Origin: Himantopus leucocephalus | Lineage: Eukaryota; Chordata; Aves; Charadriiformes; Recurvirostridae | Assembly (NCBI GenBank): GCA_003993805.1 | Contig: RSEF01000001.1 | Span: 143,830,726 to 143,894,725, forward strand | Reading direction: 5' to 3' | Length of the DNA: 64,000 bases | In this document: in pieces, positions 22,713-47,966 of the stretch | Position numbering within the stretch: the first letter of the stretch is position 1 | How the letters are laid out: each line of letters opens with the position of its first letter | Position numbers and translations under genes: made by a program | The notes under the pieces: model-generated | The model's input: the letters and a program-made list of their open reading frames with translations, nothing else | The model's database searches: none | Told to the model about the DNA's origin: nothing

Positions 22713-25700
22713 TTCCTCTCATTCCGATTCCTGACTGTATAGAAGTTGAAATTCCAAAATTGTGAACTTTCCTAATGGTGATTCTGGCTGTTTCTCATGT
22801 GTAAATTATCACTATACAAAATAAAATATATTTAAATCCATTTTAAAATGTTATTTTAAATGGAAAATATTAATGAAACAGTTCCTGGAAGAGTTTCTGG
22901 TGGGATCCCACCAACACTTCTTAATGTATTAATAGTGTCCGTCTAGAAGCAATATTAAAAATACCAATATTGGCACACTTAAATGCTAACTTGTGTATTA
23001 GGAACAAAGAATCTTGCACAATTTGGGGGAGTGACTTTCCTTTGGCAGGCAGTGACTCTGAAAGGACTAGCAATACCACTGAACCCTCAGCTGAACACAG
23101 CCTCATGGTCAGTGCCTTAGCAGCTACAGTCTCTGCAGGTCGAGGCAGGAAGATTGTGGCTAGGAGTAGTATGGGGCTATTGCTCTACACGCGGCATAAA
23201 ATCAGTCCATTATTACTATGTATAGCAGGGATGCAAGGGCTTCCAAAATAACATTAAGAATCAAGTATGAAAAATAAAAGATGATTCAGAGAAGACTTTA
23301 CAAGACCAGGAGCTGGAAGGTCACTATACAGCGAAAAATCTGAACAAACCCTTACTTATCTTAAGGGGCAAATTTAGTCATAACTAAGTCTGTAAGTAAC
23401 TATACATAGAAAATGCTTCTGATTGTAGCTTCTTAACTCCGTTAAGAGCAGTACAGAATTAACAGATAAAGGTGAAACCTGGGTAATGTTGAAATCTGAA
23501 ATATCAGTATTTAAGTTAATTTCTCCAGTAGTTACTTAACCTGTTTTAGATATTAGAACAGATTTTGATTAGTCATTGAGATTAAAATTTGTTAATCTGT
23601 TTATCTAATGTTTACCTTAACTCAAAGTCTTAACCCCATTTTTACAGTTTTTGGTCAGTATGTCAGCAATGTTTGCTGTCCAGGAAGAATGTTTTTTGAA
23701 TACAGGACCTGTCTAAGGGTTTTTTTTGAATATGTTAGATTTCCTTCCCTCTCGATTTTGATGAACTCGAGTATGTATAATCATGTCTGTCCTAGTCATC
23801 TGTGCCTCTTATTAGAAAATTACTGTTTATTTAAAAGCCCTACTGAGAGGTAAGTTGCTTCTCAATTCCAAAAGCAAACATATTTTTTTGTCCAGAAATC
23901 ATGTTGTAAAATTCAGAGTTTTTGTTTTATTTCAAATGAGTGTGAGGGTTAATGATTTACCCTTGTTCCTTTTTTTATGTCAGTTATGTCATAACTTCCA
24001 TCTCTATTAGATGCAGAAGGGGTTGGTATGTGGCCTTTTACTTCTCTCCGCCATGAAAGCTTTTATTTGGTTGTTACAAGTTTGGAGTTGTATTTCTTGA
24101 TATATTTCATACAGCCAGCAAGTGTGCAGAGGGAAAGTTCTTAGATCAGCGCTTAGTCATCTGCCAGCTGAAATTCACTAAACTTCTGAGGAGATTTTCA
24201 CCTACATCTAGGTAGTATTCATTTTGTGTGAAAGTGTTCACTTTCATGTTCATGAAACCTTGTTTTGCAGTCACTTCTGTCCCTTTTATGAACGGAATAC
24301 GGATGTTGTGTGTTATCTGTAATATCCCCTTCCTGATGCAAAGGACTCGAGATAGGATACAGTTATTCATCACATATCTCGCACAATAAGAACGTCTGGG
24401 GTTTTCTAAATCCATATATGAACTTTTTTATAAAGAAAATTTTCTCAGAAATCTCTTTCTGAATTTGTTAGAAGCTTCCTGGTGAAATTCAGGTATGCTG
24501 AAGGAGCAATTTATTTTGTTTAGCCTTTAACTACTGTGACTCCCTTTTTTTGTCATCAATTAAGAACACCCATTTTCCACAAAAACAGGCATCAGAGTCA
24601 TCAAAAATGTAATGCCAATCCTTTTAGTGTTTTAGCGTGTTAAAAAAAATGAAATGTTCTTTCAAAAAGCCTTAATGTATAGGTACTCATAGCATGTACT
24701 GCACGTACTTATCTTTCCTCTCGATATTATAAAAAAATAAACTGCCAGGTATTGTTATTCTGTGCATAGTTGACCGCAAATATATTTTTTTAAAAACCCA
24801 CACTGTTACAATTAAATTAACAACTCCTCCACCCACCCCCATCCCCCAATCTTGTTGTGCATGCATATCTTTGTTAGAGATCTTACTTTTGGGTATCTTG
24901 GTTTTGGTTAACTTTCTGTATTTCATCGGATTTCAGTTTAATTTCACTGAAGCTGACAGCAGAGATAATGCAGGCAGTCTTTCTGTTCAGGATGGGTCTA
25001 GTTTACTTGCAGAGTCACATTCTCTTTGACCTGAATGCTTTAAATGTCTTAAGCTGTAAATGTTTTCCCTGTATTTTTTTCTTACCTGTGCAATTTTATG
25101 TGATTTCACAACTTTAAACCCATTAAGTGTCACCTATGTGTAGGAATAATTTAAATATACCATTCCATTCTTATTATTGCCGTAAAACTTTATGGTTTTT
25201 AGATAGCTGCTGCTTTTTCCCTATAGCGTAATCTATGCATACCATCATTTTAACTTACACTTTCAGTATATTGAAGAGTATATACTCAGATCTTTGTCAC
25301 TCATTGTGAAGCTGATGAACTAATTGTTCTTTTAATGACTGTTATCTATAATAAGCTATCATAAAGAGTTCAGTGTTTAAAACATTTCTACTCATATTCA
25401 CATAATTTTGAGTACCCAGAAAAGGAAGCATCTGTCTTCCGGGGATACCTTTCCTAAGTAAGCATTCCATATGTGACATACCAGCTTATTCTTTGATGTT
25501 CTGTTTAAGTCAATTCGCATCTAATTCTTACACATCTTTGAGAGTAAGGTAACTTTCTCACTGAATTTCCTGTTTCTGTCCCAGTGTTTTGGAATTTCTT
25601 TGTCAAGCACTTGTCATTGTGCATGTTCACACTGTGCTTGTGCATTTATTCAAGAACCTGAAACTGCGAATTTTAGGTACAGCAGAACCCCTGTGTTGTT

Positions 25701-28700
25701 TGGATGACCTAACGTTCCATATTCTGGATAGCCTTTCTCTCCTGATACGAGAACGAGCATAAATCTGATCCTGTGCTATCTATTTAGATGATTCAGAGCT
25801 TTTACCTCGTGGATTATTTTGTCTGTGTCAGAGCATACATTTAAATATTTTTTTTAATTATTTTAATCTTTAGTTGGTTGTTTCTGTCCCTTTTATATAA
25901 AAGTTGTGGACTAAGAATATTCCTATTTTTTGAGATGCAATTTAAATGCTAATAAGTGTTTATTGTATTTTCTAAATTTATCAGATTTAGGTTGTTTCAT
26001 AAGAGTATATCTCATATGGCACTCACACTACTTAGTTGTTGTAAGTGCATGTCAGGCAACCCTCTCAAAGTGTCTACAGGTGGTTTAAGCTCAGTCTCCA
26101 GAATTCTCTCATGGACCCCCTTTACTTGTTTTTCCTTTCGTACCACTGTCACATTGTCTTCAGGAATTGGAAGTTAGAGGTAAAAGGGCAATGTACTCTT
26201 TTTACTACTGTATTCGTGACTAGAAAATGAAATCAATCTGTAAAAAGATTGGAATTAAGAGTAATAAAAGAAGTGGAAATGACAAGCCTGTGAGAACAAC
26301 AGGAATGGTATTGTGAATGATACCGGCAGCTCTCATAGCTGTTCAGAGCCCGGTTTACTAGCACTGGACCAGCTTTTCAGTTGTCCCTAGAACATACTGC
26401 TCGGAAAAAGGTCTGAAGATAAACTCATCTGTGTAAAACAAGCAGTGTGTTATGCTGTCCAGCTCTGCATGGGCCACTTCTTTACACACAGAACCATTTT
26501 CAGATCTCCTACTGAAAATTCAGAAATCTGAAGAATAAATAACAAGAGTCCATGTATAGATAAACTCACATTTTTCTCTTGCTTTTCTGAGCTTTTTCAT
26601 TACTACTGAGAAATACGTACCTACTAAGGTTGTTCTGCTTCTACTTCCTTTAGGGTTTGAAGTCCACTTTCCTTTTAATACATTATCTAATAGTTGTTCC
26701 TATAATAAGATCTCAGAAACAAATACAAGTATTTTATGTTACGGCAGAATTAATTTAGTCTTGAATTAAAAGGTGAACATAAAAGAAATTCACATTAATG
26801 AAATTAATAGAACAAAAGTGAGTATTTAGTGTTCATTAAGTATCTAAAATAGGGATTTTTTTCCAGGAACATGATTAGGCTACTTTTTTTTTATAGTCTA
26901 ATAATGGTTAAGTAGTTTTTCACTGCGTGCCTAGAAGGTGTGTATCTCTTCTTTTTTTCTTCTTTTTTTTCTTTTTTCTTTTCTTTCTTGACAAGCATGT
27001 TTCCTATTCTAATATGCAGCTGATTCCTAAAAAGAAAAACGAGTCACCCTTGGTGCTGCTGAATCTCTCTTTTTTTTTTTTTTTTTTTTTTNTTTTTTTT
27101 TTTTTTTTTTTTGCTTTTCATTTTTGTTTGGTTTTTAGCTTTTGTCTTTCAGATATGATTTGCCTGTGGAATATAGTCCATTCAGTGTTCTTTCCTATGT
27201 ATGTATGCATTCCTGTTCATAGACATATATTGTGAGATACATGAGCTTACTTATACTGAAATACTGACCAGAGCAGTACTGACTTGCAAACTATACCAAT
27301 ACAGGAAGTTATTCTGAAATAGTGGTGTTTTAAATTCATACCCAAACTTGTTTGTCACTTACTTCCCTTTTAGGCCAGTGTTGATTTAACACTATTATAC
27401 TGTTAAGGAAATGTTAAGGAAACTCGGAGTAATGTTACCTTCTGTTTGTTTCCTGGTATTCTATGTTTAGTTTCACGATAACAGAAGCCAGTAGCAACCA
27501 CTTTAAGTTGACTAACACAGTATGTTATTTTTTTTCTAATGTGGCTTTCTGTGACAGTTTTACTTTCTAGTGTGAATAAGGCCTTAAAAGAGAACTGTGT
27601 GGCTAGAAAAAGAAATCTATGTCTTGGGACTTTTGTTTAGACATTGCTGCAGTCTAAGGCTTGAGAAAAGGGAGCTTTCCAAGCTTATAAATAACAGAAA
27701 CAAAATACAGGCAGCAGGGTGTAGTTATAACTGGAAAGACAATCCCAGCATTGCAATGGCCAGATCACTGGTGAGTGAGTGTCTGTAGTGGTGTGAAAGT
27801 TAACAGGGAATGAAAGAAAGGAGAGGAGGACCCAAGTCTTTCAGCACCCTATACATCGTCTCATTTAATTTGAATTAATCACATGGGACAATTATTTTTT
27901 TTCCAAATATCAGGGAATGAGCAGAGACGAAGCTTAAGACAAATTCAGTACCAGACTGACTGGCTGGCTTCTCTTCCAGCTTACTGTAAGATGGCATCTA
28001 TCAACTAATGTAACCAGTGCAGCTGGCTGAGAGATCTCTGTTTACAATGTAAAAGGCTTGTATTTTAATTCACGTAGATAGTGGGTACAGTAGGGGTTGA
28101 TTACTTCTGCATATAATTTGCAACCCTATAAAAGGCTTAGCTTTTGTATTTTTAGCTGCATTTGCAAAATACTGTTTAGTTAAAATAACAGGTTCAGCAA
28201 TTATGTCAGAAAAGGAAACTGCAAGTTTGTGGGTAACTATTCATCATAAATCTTGCTCCCAAACATATGTTATGGACAGGCTACTAAAGTAGGATATGAT
28301 CTGAGTTCCATTTCATTTAAAACAGAGTTGTAATAGTTCTGCCTTAGAAGGACTGAAGAGCTTCTGAACCTTGAGAACTGTGAAGACTGGGGTGGGAATA
28401 TTCTCTCAGTATCAGGAATGTGAAGTGACGGTTTGTGGTTTTTTTGGGGGATGCCCAAAATAACCACTGGGAAGTTGGTTGCATAGTAATTGCGTTGCAT
28501 TAAAAAATAACTTTTGTTTAGGTATAGAGAACAAGTTAATATGTTTTCATTTCTTGTTTTTGTTACATTTTGTGATGGGTTTACAGCCATGTGTCCACCT
28601 GAGCGCTTTGTGTCCTTGAGTCTGGGTAGATAACAGAAAGATTTAGGGAAGCTGTGTTTCACACGTTTTTTTTTTTACTTTCCCAAGATTGCTGGGGAAC

Positions 28701-29549
28701 TAATAGATACAACAGTTAAGCAGAAATGGTTCAAAGCATCCAAAGTAATATGTACTTGGCAATCTGTTCTACTGTCCTATTCCTCCCCTGGGATTCTCTA
28801 AGATTGCAGTGGGTGGTTTAAGCAGTATGTAATCCAACTGATCATACACTAATTTAAAAGATGAAAATACAAATTTCCACCAGCAAATAATTCCTTTGAC
28901 AAGTAAAGGGAGTCAATATTTCTTTCAAACTCTAAATTCAGCCTTGAGTCAACAAGGGTAGCATTTTCTCTTGAAAAGAAAAGGAGTTTAGGTTTATTAG
29001 GAGTAGCACACAGCATGTATACCTGCACAGGCGTGCAAAATTTTGTCTTACAATGCAAACTGGCTCCTATCCTTATTGGTCAGCTTAACTTTGGAACACA
29101 CAAGACAAATCCAAGTTCTTTACATTAAAATATCTTTTTTTAGTTTCTGATTTTAAAAGTTGCCAGGATGGTTCTATGCATTACTCCAAAGTGTACTTTG
29201 GATATTTTTTTTTAGTATATGTACACACTCTCTCACACATACATATTCAGGATTTGTCACATGCAGTTTGTTTCCAACTTTGGTTGGAATCTTTTGAAAA
29301 AAGAATCTTTTGAAAGAGAAACATTGATCTAGGAGAAGCACGTGTTTGAGCACAGAGGTGTGTATGGACAGTTGCTGTGCACGTATAGATGGCACTGAAA
29401 TGACCAAGTACAAAAGGATACTTTCAGCAATAATTCATGCACATGAATTCTGCTGAATATTTGAAAAAATACCTAAATTAGTAGTGCAGAAGTACAGCTT
29501 TACAACACTGCCTCTACTCCCCCATCACTAGAACTAATTAGTGCACATT
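22713..29549 (+). other. RPS6KA3 intron 2, later part
   Basis: Nearly 7 kb with no confirmed gene or named repeat, apart from low-complexity T-rich DNA at 26940-27112. The open frame at 28270-28662 on the minus strand (130 codons) has no recognisable motif and looks random. Confidence 0.6.
27070..27112. repeat. Poly-T run interrupted by N
   Basis: About 43 nt of T with one N at 27092. A second T/C-rich stretch lies just upstream (about 26949-26988). The N probably marks an unresolved homopolymer length. Confidence 0.9.
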
Positions 29550-30266
29550 TTGGTCAATATAGATAAGGGGGAAGTCTGGAGCAAGGAAGACATACCCTTG
29601 GAGGAAAAGGGTCAGGTCAGGGAATACTTAAGCAAATTGGACATACGTTAAGTCCATGGACCCTGATAGGATGCACACATGAATGCTGAGGGACCTGACA
29701 GATGTCACTGCGAGCCCGCTCTTGATTATCTTCCAATGATCATGGTGACTGGGAGAGGTGCTTGAGGACTCAAGGAAAGCAAATGTCATTCCTGTCTTCA
29801 AAAAGGACCACAAGGAGGACCTAGGGAGCTACAGGATGGTCGGCCACACCTTGATCCCTGGCAAGGTGATGGAACAACTAGTCCTGGAAACTATTTCCAT
29901 GTACATGAAATACAAAAAGGTAACTGGGGTTAGTCAGCATGGATTCACAAAGGTGAAATCATGTTTGACCAACCTGAAGGGAAGGTGCAAAGGGGACGGA
30001 GCCAGGCTCTTTTGTGCAGTGCCCAGTGGCAGGACCAGAGACAGTGGGCACAAACTGAAACACAGGAGGTTCCCTCTGAACATTTTTCACTGTGAGGGTG
30101 ACTGAGCCCTGGCACAGGTTGCCCGGGGAGGTTGTGGAGTCTCTGTCCTTGGAGATGTTCAAAAGCTGCCTGGCAACTTGTTGTAGGTGGCTCTGCTTGA
30201 GCAGGGGGGTTGGACCAGATGACCTCCGGAGGTCCCTTCGAACCTCAATCAGTCTGTAATTCTGTG
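29550..30266 (+). mobile_element. CR1 LINE with internal deletion
   Basis: Plus-strand CR1 copy. It begins in ORF2 upstream of the RT core, with degenerate frames and stops. It reads clearly from 29758 (VLEDSRKANVIPVFKKDHKE, PGKVMEQLVLETIS, SQHGFTKVKSCLTNL) and then jumps near 29975 to the extreme C-terminal region (GARLFCAVPSGRTRDSGHK). The RT palm with its catalytic motif, plus the thumb, is missing. The 3' UTR follows (gagccctggcacaggttgcc ... ttggaccagatgacctccgg) to aatcagtctgtaattctgtg. Inactive and older than the copy at 13613. Confidence 0.93.
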
Positions 30267-34098
<3,832 letters not shown>

Positions 34099-36686
34099 TA
34101 AACCCAGAAGAATTAAGTAAACAACAGTACTATATTGTTAGTTATAGGGGAAAGTGGGTTCCTTACCATGGTAAGTTCGTTAGGTGATGGTGGTTTAATA
34201 GAGTAGTTGTGTTACATCTGCCACCTGACTTGCTCCTGAGCTGTTATTTGAAACTTAATATCCTTCCTTTTTTCATTTGCTGTGTATCACCAAGGATACA
34301 GTTAATGCCTTTTGCACAGTTTATATTTAGGTCATGATACTTTAAAGTGCATTATATCAGCTGTTTTAGACTAAAAGTTCTAAGCACAGGAGTTTAAATC
34401 TTTCTTTAAACCGGAAGTATACAGTACATTTTCCCAAAACTTTTGGCTCTTGTTCTAGATGTAGGATATATTTGATAAAATCTTAAGTTAATCATCTAAG
34501 TTACTTCAGCAAAAGTGAGTTTTAAAATGTTTCTTTTTTTCTTGGGTGGTTTTGGTCTTGAATGGTATCAATAACAAAATAAGTTCAAACCTGAACAATC
34601 TCAATTCTGTCTTGTAGAATTGCATAAGAAAAAAAAATAATGCATTTTTTTACTATAGATTAAAATTAAATTGATCTTTCACATTAATCCCTTAACCAGA
34701 GTGTGTATTTGTTGCTTTATGCCATTGTTTAATACTTCTATTTGTAGTTCTTCTATCTCATGACTGCACTGAAATTGCAATGATAATTTTGGGATAGATC
34801 CAATAACTTGTAGTACTTGACTTGTTACTGATTATTATATTGATTTGCAATTTTAACATACACTTTCATCTGAAAACATTCATTAAATGATGGAGGGAAC
34901 AAAACCACATTGAATTGTGAACTTCTGCTAAAATGTTGAACCTGCTTTTTTTGTTTTCTGCTTAAGATCTAGTGCTGAATATCTGTCTCACAAATCTCAT
35001 TATATTTCACTTAAAATGATTACAGAGGGTGTAAGTGTTTTTGAACAGTTTCCTATATTGTGATTCCTCTGTTTTGTGGCACGTGTTATTCTCATTATTT
35101 ACTTCCTATTTTTCTGAAATTTATTTCCACTCATTTAAGGTACCTTTTATCCTCAATAGCCTTTCATTCTCCAGCCTGTTAATAGCTCAGAACTGGAGTC
35201 AAAGGTCGTTCACCAGTTGCTTTTTCAAGGCGTTTGAGGGCTTCTTTCCATCACCTTTTGATTGTGGTTTAACCTTATGTGTAAAAATCACAGTTCAAGC
35301 TGTGGATCTAGTTTTGCCTACAGATGGCAGAGACTGATAAATACTGAAATTGGAAGCTTGACTTTTGTTTGGAAAGGGAGACTCATGGGCACTAAGAATT
35401 CAAGGACGTAAAAGGCTTGAGCAGAAAGGTGACACTAGCAGGAGGGTGCCTCACTTTTCAACACTTTGTATCTGAATTTTCAGATGCTTTTGAGTGTCTT
35501 TTGGTTGTGATTCATGTTTTAGGAAGAGTGGAGTAGCAAGCAAATAAAGGTTACTGTTGAAATCTTAATATGAAATTAACTGAAATTATTTTTTTTTTCC
35601 ATAATTGCAACATTTTTTGAGATCGAATATTGTAATTTTAAATACACTGTATTATTTGATTTGCCTAAGGTTCTTTAGCTCTTTCAAATCTATTTCATAA
35701 AGCTATGTTTGTATTCTAAAATTAAAGGTGAAAATACCCTTTAAGACCGCTTCTTAATTGAAAGCGGTGTGCATGATTCACAAATCAAATTTAAAGAGAA
35801 TATTTTCATAGGAATGAAATTATATTAGCCAGAACACGTTGATGTAACTACAGAGTCCAACCTTTTAATGTTTAGAGCAAATCCAAGAATATACACATAC
35901 AACTTTGTTCAGTGCGGAGACTAGTTTATTAATACGCTCTGATCGAAGGTATCATCTTTCAGTGCCTGTTTATGATGGGGAGAGAGGGAAACAGGGCCAA
36001 ACCATTGCTAGAAAGTCTGCCGTCAAATGTTTAAGAAAAATCAGTACTTCCAGCAGTACACATATGGATACTATAGACCACAAAAGTCAGATTTTTAATG
36101 GCTAATACTGATGTCTGAAATGAGCTCAGTTCCTTATACTTTTTTTGATTGAGATTTTGTAAATCTGGACTTTCTCTAGCTTTTCAGAAATAAGGTTTTT
36201 TCCATGTAATTGTTGCGTAGCTATAGGCACTTAAGTCTTGAATTTTTGTCTCAGCTGAATCTGCCTAAAAAAAGAATATTCTGAATTTCAGTTTTGTAAT
36301 TCACATGAACCCTTGGAACAGTGAAATCGCATAATTATCTTGTGACATTTTCATGGCTTTAGATGTAAAGGTCAAAATTCAAATGTGATGTTTGCTCTGT
36401 GTTTGGAAGCACATGAAATAAGTGCTCACCATTTTTAGGAATCTGTTCTGCAGGGAGGTGGAAACTTGATATCTTTGTTTATTCATGAAAATGTGTCTAT
36501 ATAACTTTATTCCACAATTACCTGTATTATTGTAAGTGCCCGTTTCTGGGAAAAGATATCTAAACTTCTAAAAGACCCTTTTGCTTCTTGATTTTGGTTT
36601 TTTTTTCCTGCCTTGTTATGTTTTAATAACTGAGAACTCTGGCTTGTTGACTGTACAAGGAATGCCAGCAACTTAAACTTTGGATT

Positions 36687-36892
36687 GGACTTCATTGCTG
36701 TGGGGCTTTTCCTTCAAGAAGTTGTAAGATCTGGGAAAGGGGCAGTAACAAAATGTAGACTAAGGGAAAAGAGAAATGCAACATCTTACNGGACTTCATT
36801 GCTGTGGGGCTTTTCCTTCAAGAAGTTGTAAGATTTGGGAAAGGGGCAGTAACAAAATGTAGAATAAGGGAAAAGAGAAATGCAACATCTTA
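36687..36892. repeat. 102-nt direct near-duplicate split by one N
   Basis: Copy 1 at 36687-36788 and copy 2 at 36791-36892 both begin ggacttcattgctgtggggc and end aacatctta, with an N at 36790. I see two substitutions (aagatctggg/aagatttggg; agactaaggg/agaataaggg). This is best explained as two contig ends from different haplotypes that were abutted instead of merged. Confidence 0.85.
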
Positions 36893-36944
36893 AATCACTG
36901 TAGCAAACTTTGCTAGCTGTCATCTGTAAGAGTTCTGAATTTTG

Positions 36945-37190
36945 TCTGTGTCCTGGCGGATTTGGAGCTTCGGATGGGAACCAGGCACTGACTGGAGTGG
37001 CAGGGGAGTTGCCCAGGACAGCTGGAGCAGGTGCTGTGCTCAGCTGACTGCCCTGCCCGTCTGCATGGATTGCCAGCCCTGTATGCAGGGCATCTGCACC
37101 TGGTCCTCAGTTACTTTAATCTATATAGGACCACATGCATGTTCCATTCTGAGCCACCACAGTGGGACAGCACAGGCAGCCTGAGCAGTA
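36945..37190. other. GC-rich patch in intron 4
   Basis: About 250 nt of clearly higher GC (cctggcggatttggagcttc, gtggcaggggagttgcccag, gactgccctgcccgtctgca), starting about 50 nt after the N-separated duplicate. An 80-codon open frame crosses it but has no recognisable motif. Possibly an old repeat; not identified. Confidence 0.5.
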
Positions 37191-37830
37191 ACCACTTCTA
37201 ATGTAGTCCTCCATGCACATCTTTACTCTCTTTAAACCTTTTTAAAATCAGAAAGATTGTCTGAAGTACACACTACATTAAGTGGATATTCTTTTTATTT
37301 TAAGTTCATAATAAAGAAAGGAAATAAAAAAAACCCCTTCCAAATTGTGAAGGTACTTAATACCTTAATAGTGCAAGTTATTTTGGTGAGTTAAACCGAT
37401 ATAAGCATCTTTATGATAGTATAATTGTATTTATGAGTTTGTTTTGCTAAACTTTAATTCTCCCTACTTTTCAACAGTAGAGAAAATGGCTATGGCTGTG
37501 GCAGTTTTGCTCTGCTGTTTAAAAGGTTAGCTAAGTACAGGGCAGACTGAAGGGTGGTTGTTTTCTTTTGTGCTTTTGTTAAATTTATTTACCCAATATT
37601 TTGCAAATAGCAGAAACTGAAGGAAATTGAAATGCATAAAGAGATTTATCAGAAAACTCTGCACTGTGAAATAAATTCTCTCTCAAGTATCTTCTGTGTA
37701 GTGACCTGCAGACAATTGTAATACTACAGAATACAATGTGAAGTACATCAGGAAATGTTGGAGAAATACTGATTCACAATGTAAATTCTTTTTTATTATT
37801 ATTTTAAATCTTGCTCATGTTCTGTTGTAG

Positions 37831-37911
37831 TTCGAGATCGGGTTCGGACAAAAATGGAACGTGATATCCTAGTAGAAGTTAACCACCCGTTCATTGTCAA
37901 GTTACATTATG
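37831..37911 (+). CDS. RPS6KA3: RPS6KA3 exon 5 (residues 109-135): C-helix region
   Basis: 81 nt, phase 1 in and out. Completes V109 and encodes [20 protein letters not shown] then IVKLHY. The ERDIL glutamate lies in the alphaC helix and pairs with Lys100 in the active AGC kinase fold. Acceptor tctgttgtag, donor GTGAGT. Confidence 0.98.
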
Positions 37912-44000
<6,089 letters not shown>

Positions 44001-44038
44001 CATCCTGCTTGATGAGGAAGGACATATCAAATTGACAG
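44001..44038 (+). CDS. RPS6KA3: RPS6KA3 exon 8 (residues 198-211)
   Basis: Very short exon, 38 nt. It completes Asn198, encodes ILLDEEGHIKLT and gives the first base of Asp211 of the DFG motif. Acceptor tgttttttag, donor GTGAAT. Too short to stand out as an open frame; found by phase and homology. Confidence 0.97.
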
Positions 44039-47895
<3,857 letters not shown>

Positions 47896-47966
47896 TTTGA
47901 AATGCTCACTGGTACTCTACCTTTCCAAGGGAAAGACAGAAAAGAAACCATGACTATGATTCTCAA
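47896..47966 (+). CDS. RPS6KA3: RPS6KA3 exon 10 (residues 259-282)
   Basis: 71 nt, phase 0 in, leaving two bases of Lys282. Encodes [20 protein letters not shown] then MIL. This is the alphaF-alphaG part of the N-terminal kinase C-lobe. Donor GTGAGT. Confidence 0.98.

Noticed and set aside
28270..28662. 130-codon open frame, minus strand
   Set aside because: No motif, no nearby partner exon; probably random.
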